The notes beneath the pieces are model-generated. The model was not told the DNA's origin. It did not search any database and saw nothing but the letters and a program-made list of their open reading frames with translations. A stretch of 9,468 nt of DNA from Leptolinea sp964424035 (GTDB taxonomy: Bacteria > Chloroflexota > Anaerolineae > Anaerolineales > Anaerolineaceae): the NCBI GenBank assembly GCA_964424035.1, contig CAYRHB010000127.1, positions 1 through 9,468 on the forward strand, in the 5' to 3' direction. Below, piece by piece: positions 6,440-9,468 of this stretch (positions within the stretch are counted from its first letter, which is position 1; each line of letters begins with the position of its first letter). Position numbers and translations under genes: made by a program.

Positions 6440-7462
6440 ATGACCCTGACCCTCGAAGATATTGCCCGACTTGCCGGTACCTCGCGTTCTACGGTCTCCC
6501 GTGTGATCAATGGAGATGTTAACGTCAGCGTGGCAACCCGCCAGAGGGTAAAAAAAGTGATCAATGAGCTGAATTTTCAGCCCAACCTGGCAGCCAGGGG
6601 TCTGGCATCGGGGCAAACCCACATCCTGGGACTGATCGTCCCCATGAGTGTCAGTTCCATTTTTTCAGATCCGTTCTATCCGCTTCTGATCCAGAGTATA
6701 GCGACAACCTGCACACAACGCGATTATTCGATCATGTTGTGGCTGGCCGCACCAGAGTTTGAACGCCGCACAATCCATCAAGTTCTTTACAACGGCCTGA
6801 TCGACGGTGTCATAGTGTCCGCCATGTCTTTGAACGATCCCATCATTCAATCCCTCGCAGAAAGCAACCTGCCATTTGTGGCAATTGGGCGCAATCCCAA
6901 TGACGATAAGACATGCTTTGTAGACGTCGATAACTTCAACGGGGCACGTGCGGCGGTCAACCATCTATACAAACTGGGCAGGCGCCGGATTGCCACGATT
7001 GCCGGACCCCGCGATGTGATCGTGGGTGTCGACCGGTTGCGTGGCTACCGGGCGGCACTGGCTGAAAACGGACTGGATTACGAACCTGAACTTGTTGTCG
7101 AGGGCAATTTTTCGGATGAAGGCGGTTACGCGGCCATGCAATTGTTGATGACCAAAAAACCGGACGCGGTGTTTGCGACCAGTGATGTGATGGCAGTCGC
7201 AGCCATCCGCGCATTACAGGAAGCCGGATACCGGGTCCCCGAAGATGTGGCCGTCATTGGCTTCGATGATATTACCCTGGCATCACGCACCATCCCGGCT
7301 CTCACAACCGTCCGACAGCCTATCGGGAAGGTTGGTGAGGGTGTAGTCACCATGCTGATCGATATGATCGAGCACCCGTCACCGGTAACCCGCACCATGG
7401 TTCTCCCCACAGAATTGATCATCCGTTCATCCTGCGGCGAAGATCTGGTGAAAGTACTGTAA
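6440..7462 (+). CDS. LacI-family transcriptional repressor
   Basis: DNA-binding sugar-responsive repressor of 340 residues. The N-terminal helix-turn-helix (LEDIARLAGTSRSTVSRVIN, 5-24) and hinge helix (NLAARGLASG, 49-58, with the leucine that inserts at the central CG of the operator) are canonical. Residues 60-340 are a periplasmic-binding-protein-like effector domain (HILGLIVP; DGVIVSA; R201-GYR; VIGFDDITLASRTIPALTTVRQP), with D276 in the usual sugar-contact loop. Two identical operators in its promoter and leader indicate autoregulation. It is followed after 46 bases by a GH130 phosphorylase, so the effector is probably a beta-mannoside or related disaccharide. The operator resembles that of cellobiose-responsive CelR, so cellobiose is the main alternative. 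The ATG has no Shine-Dalgarno but fits the family N-terminus exactly. Confidence 0.94.
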   Translation: MTLTLEDIARLAGTSRSTVSRVINGDVNVSVATRQRVKKVINELNFQPNLAARGLASGQTHILGLIVPMSVSSIFSDPFYPLLIQSIATTCTQRDYSIMLWLAAPEFERRTIHQVLYNGLIDGVIVSAMSLNDPIIQSLAESNLPFVAIGRNPNDDKTCFVDVDNFNGARAAVNHLYKLGRRRIATIAGPRDVIVGVDRLRGYRAALAENGLDYEPELVVEGNFSDEGGYAAMQLLMTKKPDAVFATSDVMAVAAIRALQEAGYRVPEDVAVIGFDDITLASRTIPALTTVRQPIGKVGEGVVTMLIDMIEHPSPVTRTMVLPTELIIRSSCGEDLVKVL

Positions 7463-7508
7463 GTTTTCTGATAAGCAACAGTTCCAGACATACGGAGACC
7501 AGTTTTAA

Positions 7509-8483
7509 ATGACCATTGATCCAACCTTACATTCCATTCCCTGGGAAGACCGCCCGGCAGGTAATTCCGATGTCGTGTGGAGATACAGCCGAAACCCGAT
7601 CATTCCACGGGATCTGATCCCCACCTCCAACAGTATTTTTAACAGTGCGGTTGTTCCTTTTAATGGGGAATTTCGTGGAGTGTTCAGGGCTGACAACAAA
7701 AAGCGTGAAATGAACCTGCACAGTGGAGCTTCGAAAGACGGCATTGACTTTACCCTCAATCCTGATCCCATTGAATGGATCCATTCCGACCCTGATCTGG
7801 CAAAGTTTGAATACCGTTATGACCCGCGTGTAACCTGGATTGAAGACCGCTTCTATGTCAGTTGGTGTAATGGTTTCCATGGCCCCACGATCGGACTTGG
7901 CTATACCTATGATTTTGAAAAATTCCATTTCCTGGAAAACGCGCTGTTACCTTTTAACCGTAACGGCGTTTTGTTTCCCCGGCGGATCAATGGCAAATAT
8001 ATATTGCTCAGCCGGCCCAGTGACAATGGACATACACCATTCGGAAACATCTACCTGAGCCAGAGCCCGGATATGATCCACTGGGGTGAGCACCGCTTTG
8101 TAATGGGAACCAAAGACGGCTGGCAGCATACCAAGATCGGTGCCGGCCCGACCCCCATTGAAACCAGAGAAGGCTGGCTGCTCTTCTATCACGGTGTTTT
8201 AACATCATGCAATGGTTTTGTCTACAGCTTTGGCGCTGCCCTTCTGGATCTGGATGAACCCTGGAAAGTTATGTACCGCAGCGCTCCTTATTTGCTCTCT
8301 CCACAGACAAATTACGAATGCGTGGGTGATGTGCCCAATGTGGCTTTCCCCTGCGCAGCACTCTGCGAAGAATCCACCGGCAAGATCGCCATCTATTATG
8401 GCGGTGCAGATACGGTAACAGCCCTTGCGTTCTGCAAGGTTGACGAGGTTCTTGATTTTCTTAAGAAAAACTCAGAACTATGA
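7509..8483 (+). CDS. GH130 glycoside phosphorylase
   Basis: Predicted cytoplasmic inverting phosphorylase of 324 residues, family GH130, which cleaves beta-mannosides with phosphate to give alpha-mannose 1-phosphate. The length and motifs fit the shorter subgroup containing TM1225 and beta-1,4-mannooligosaccharide phosphorylases rather than the roughly 390-residue mannosylglucose phosphorylases. D105 in YDPRVTW is the likely catalytic acid. R60 (FRADNK), an arginine of FPRR (158-159), K209 (HTKIGAGPTP) and H228 (FYHGV) are candidate phosphate and substrate contacts. YGGADT (297-302) is the C-terminal family motif. Five-bladed propeller folding is expected. GGAG lies 11 bases before ATG. Gene order lacI-GH130-solute-binding protein supports intracellular breakdown of an imported oligosaccharide. 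The linkage (beta-1,4 or beta-1,2) cannot be settled by eye. Confidence 0.9.
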   Translation: MTIDPTLHSIPWEDRPAGNSDVVWRYSRNPIIPRDLIPTSNSIFNSAVVPFNGEFRGVFRADNKKREMNLHSGASKDGIDFTLNPDPIEWIHSDPDLAKFEYRYDPRVTWIEDRFYVSWCNGFHGPTIGLGYTYDFEKFHFLENALLPFNRNGVLFPRRINGKYILLSRPSDNGHTPFGNIYLSQSPDMIHWGEHRFVMGTKDGWQHTKIGAGPTPIETREGWLLFYHGVLTSCNGFVYSFGAALLDLDEPWKVMYRSAPYLLSPQTNYECVGDVPNVAFPCAALCEESTGKIAIYYGGADTVTALAFCKVDEVLDFLKKNSEL

Positions 8484-8594
8484 ACCGATTGTTTTTATAA
8501 AAGAAGGAGGTGGTTACTTTAGCCCCGTTTAACAAGATTTAAGGGCAAATTGGATAAGGAAAAGGAAAAGGTAAGGAAGATTATGCAGTGTAGT

Positions 8595-8632
8595 AAAAAG
8601 GCGCTGACTTCCCGTTAAAAAGAATCAGCGCC
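8595..8632 (-). terminator. Inverted repeat with minus-strand terminator form
   Basis: GGCGCTGA (8600-8607) and TCAGCGCC (8625-8632) form a perfect 8-bp stem with a 17-base loop. Read on the minus strand it is followed by TTTTT (8595-8599); on the plus strand no T tract follows. No minus-strand gene lies upstream in the window. It may block antisense transcription or be an mRNA-stabilising hairpin instead. Confidence 0.4.
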
Positions 8633-8641
8633 CGGTCGGTG

Positions 8642-8678
8642 GGAACCAGACAAAGAAGATGACTCTTGTTTGGTTTCC
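8642..8678 (+). other. Long imperfect hairpin upstream of the solute-binding protein gene
   Basis: GGAACCAGACAAAGA (8642-8656) pairs with TCTTGTTTGGTTTCC (8664-8678) through 14 pairs including one G-U, with a bulge on each side and a 7-base loop. No T tract follows. It overlaps the candidate -35 of the downstream gene, so it may be a transcript element or a DNA site. Confidence 0.45.
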
Positions 8679-8694
8679 GAATCAATCATACTAT
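8666..8694 (+). promoter_or_regulatory. Candidate promoter of the solute-binding protein gene
   Basis: TTGTTT (8666-8671) and TACTAT (8689-8694) are 17 bp apart, each four of six to consensus, with a predicted start near 8701 and a leader of about 23 nt. The alternative is transcription from the lacI-GH130 promoter. Confidence 0.35.
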
Positions 8695-8723
8695 AGATTG
8701 TTTTCACTATAGGAGAAGATGTG

Positions 8724-9468
8724 ATGCAGAAACTACCTAAGACATTGATTTTCGTCGTTGTCGTTCTTTCCATGGTTTTGACAGCGTTCCTTCCCGCCAG
8801 CAGCGCGGCGGCTCCTGCTGCCGTTGAGTATCCCCGCAACGAAACCCTGTACACCAGCGGTACGCAGTGGGGCGCTCCCTCCAGCTGGAACCCCCTGAAC
8901 GGCGGCGGCTACGCCACGGGTACCCTGGGCTTTTGCTATGAGACCCTGTTCATCTACGATCCCCTCGCTGACAAATTCACCCCCTGGTTGGCTGAATCTG
9001 ACAGCTGGGTTGATGCCACCACCTACGTCGTCAAACTGCGCAAGGGCATCAAATGGACCAATGGCCAGCCTTTGACCGTCGATGATGTCAAATTCACCTT
9101 TGATATCGCTGATCCCAATGGCGAAACCAAAGCCGGCCTGGCTTACACCGGCCTCTGGAGCTTCCTGGACAAAGTTGAAGTCAACAAAGACACCAACGAA
9201 GTAACCTTCAAATTCAAAGCCGATCCGGCTTACCAGGAAGTTGGTTTCTACATGTGGCAAACCCCCATCCTGTCCAAGGCTCTCTGGTCAACCAAGAAAG
9301 TTGAAGACCTGGTTGGTTCCGAGAACAGACCTCCGGTTGGTACCGGCCCTTACAAATATGCCGCGCACGATCAGGACCGCATGGTCTGGGTTCGCAACGA
9401 TGCCTGGTGGGGTAAAGACGTCTTCGGCAAACTGCCCGCCCCGAAATACATTGTTGACATCGTCAACG
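8724..9468 (+). CDS. ABC transporter solute-binding protein, family 5 (3' end outside window)
   Basis: Extracytoplasmic substrate-binding protein of the dipeptide/oligopeptide-type ABC importers; 248 codons are present of the usual 550-650. The frame is open to the window edge. Residues 1-30 are a signal peptide (basic QKLPK, hydrophobic FVVVVLSMVLTAF, then ASSAAA), with no lipobox cysteine. Family signatures are LRKGIKWTNGQPLTVDDVKFTF-like (105-126) and PVGTGPYK (204-211). AGGAGA lies 7 bases before ATG 8724; an in-frame GTG directly precedes it but is too close to that site. Family 5 proteins also bind oligosaccharides, for example the cellobiose and mannobiose binders of Thermotoga maritima. 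The GH130 neighbour makes a beta-linked disaccharide more likely than a peptide. Codons are strongly biased to C-ending forms (ACC, AAC, TTC, ATC), which suggests high expression. Confidence 0.93.
   Translation, partial: MQKLPKTLIFVVVVLSMVLTAFLPASSAAAPAAVEYPRNETLYTSGTQWGAPSSWNPLNGGGYATGTLGFCYETLFIYDPLADKFTPWLAESDSWVDATTYVVKLRKGIKWTNGQPLTVDDVKFTFDIADPNGETKAGLAYTGLWSFLDKVEVNKDTNEVTFKFKADPAYQEVGFYMWQTPILSKALWSTKKVEDLVGSENRPPVGTGPYKYAAHDQDRMVWVRNDAWWGKDVFGKLPAPKYIVDIVN

Larger units (their letters stand above)
8484..8723. other. Structured gene-free region before the solute-binding protein gene
   Basis: No gene is seen in these 240 bases. They hold an isolated strong Shine-Dalgarno-like AAGGAGGTG (8504-8512) with no fitting ORF beyond about ten codons, a purine-rich stretch of AAGGAAA units (8555-8580), and three successive inverted repeats at 8600-8632, 8642-8678 and 8683-8700. 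No copy of the LacI operator was found here. Confidence 0.5.

Noticed and set aside
8276..8289. A third LacI operator inside the GH130 gene (AGCGCTCC)
   Set aside because: Only about 8 of 14 positions match and the site is coding, far from any promoter.
8449..8478. Palindrome TTTTCTTAAGAAAA at the 3' end of the GH130 gene as its terminator
   Set aside because: The stem is almost all A-T and lies inside the coding sequence, and the T run comes 12 bases after it.
8504..8545. A small gene behind AAGGAGGTG at 8504-8512
   Set aside because: The only start codon overlaps the Shine-Dalgarno itself, and the frame closes after about ten codons.
8733..9260. A 175-residue minus-strand ORF
   Set aside because: It is the shadow of the C-ending codon bias of the SBP gene on the plus strand; no start signal or family motif is seen.

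Overview
The window reads as ordinary bacterial chromosome of about 50% G+C with short intergenic gaps. The gene mix suggests a Chloroflexota bacterium of the Anaerolineae type: a PadR/HAAS/GIN-lipoprotein operon, a RecJ-free beta-CASP nuclease next to RNase D, and a LacI-GH130-family-5 binding protein sugar cluster. This taxonomic call is an inference from gene content and protein style, not from a marker gene.

Layout. (1) 1-2080, plus strand: a putative envelope-sensing operon. It has the 3' part of a PadR repressor gene, a HAAS domain fused to a duplicated membrane sensor domain, and a lipoprotein with seven evenly spaced SGSG turns, closed by a strong terminator. (2) 2081-2318: no gene, but inverted repeats that could fold in two alternative ways. 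(3) 2319-5226, minus strand: an RNA-processing block. RNase D (rnd) overlaps a beta-CASP metallo-beta-lactamase ribonuclease by 4 bases. A tRNA-Ser(CGA) gene follows, and downstream of it lie three tandem degenerate copies of the tRNA 3' end, then a terminator. (4) 5239-6174, minus strand: a PHP-domain phosphoesterase gene with its own likely promoter and terminator. (5) 6292-9468, plus strand: a glycoside-utilisation locus. It holds a LacI-family repressor, a GH130 glycoside phosphorylase and the first 248 codons of a family 5 solute-binding protein.

How the parts work together. In the sugar locus, the binding protein would capture an oligosaccharide for an ABC importer (other subunits lie outside the window). 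GH130 would cleave it with phosphate inside the cell. The LacI protein would repress its own transcript through two identical operators, one on the predicted transcription start and one further down the leader. The operators differ at one position from the 14-bp site known for CelR of Thermobifida fusca. The leader also holds a terminator-like hairpin and a hairpin directly against the start codon.

The most unusual stretch is 2359-2655. Three extra copies of the tRNA-Ser T-arm and 3' acceptor strand, each ending in CCA, follow the real gene at about 60-80 bp intervals. Each copy carries a 20-bp block at the T-stem/acceptor junction that the real tRNA lacks. The arrangement resembles in outline the tyrT repeats of E. 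coli, which also repeat a tRNA 3' end, but the sequence is different.
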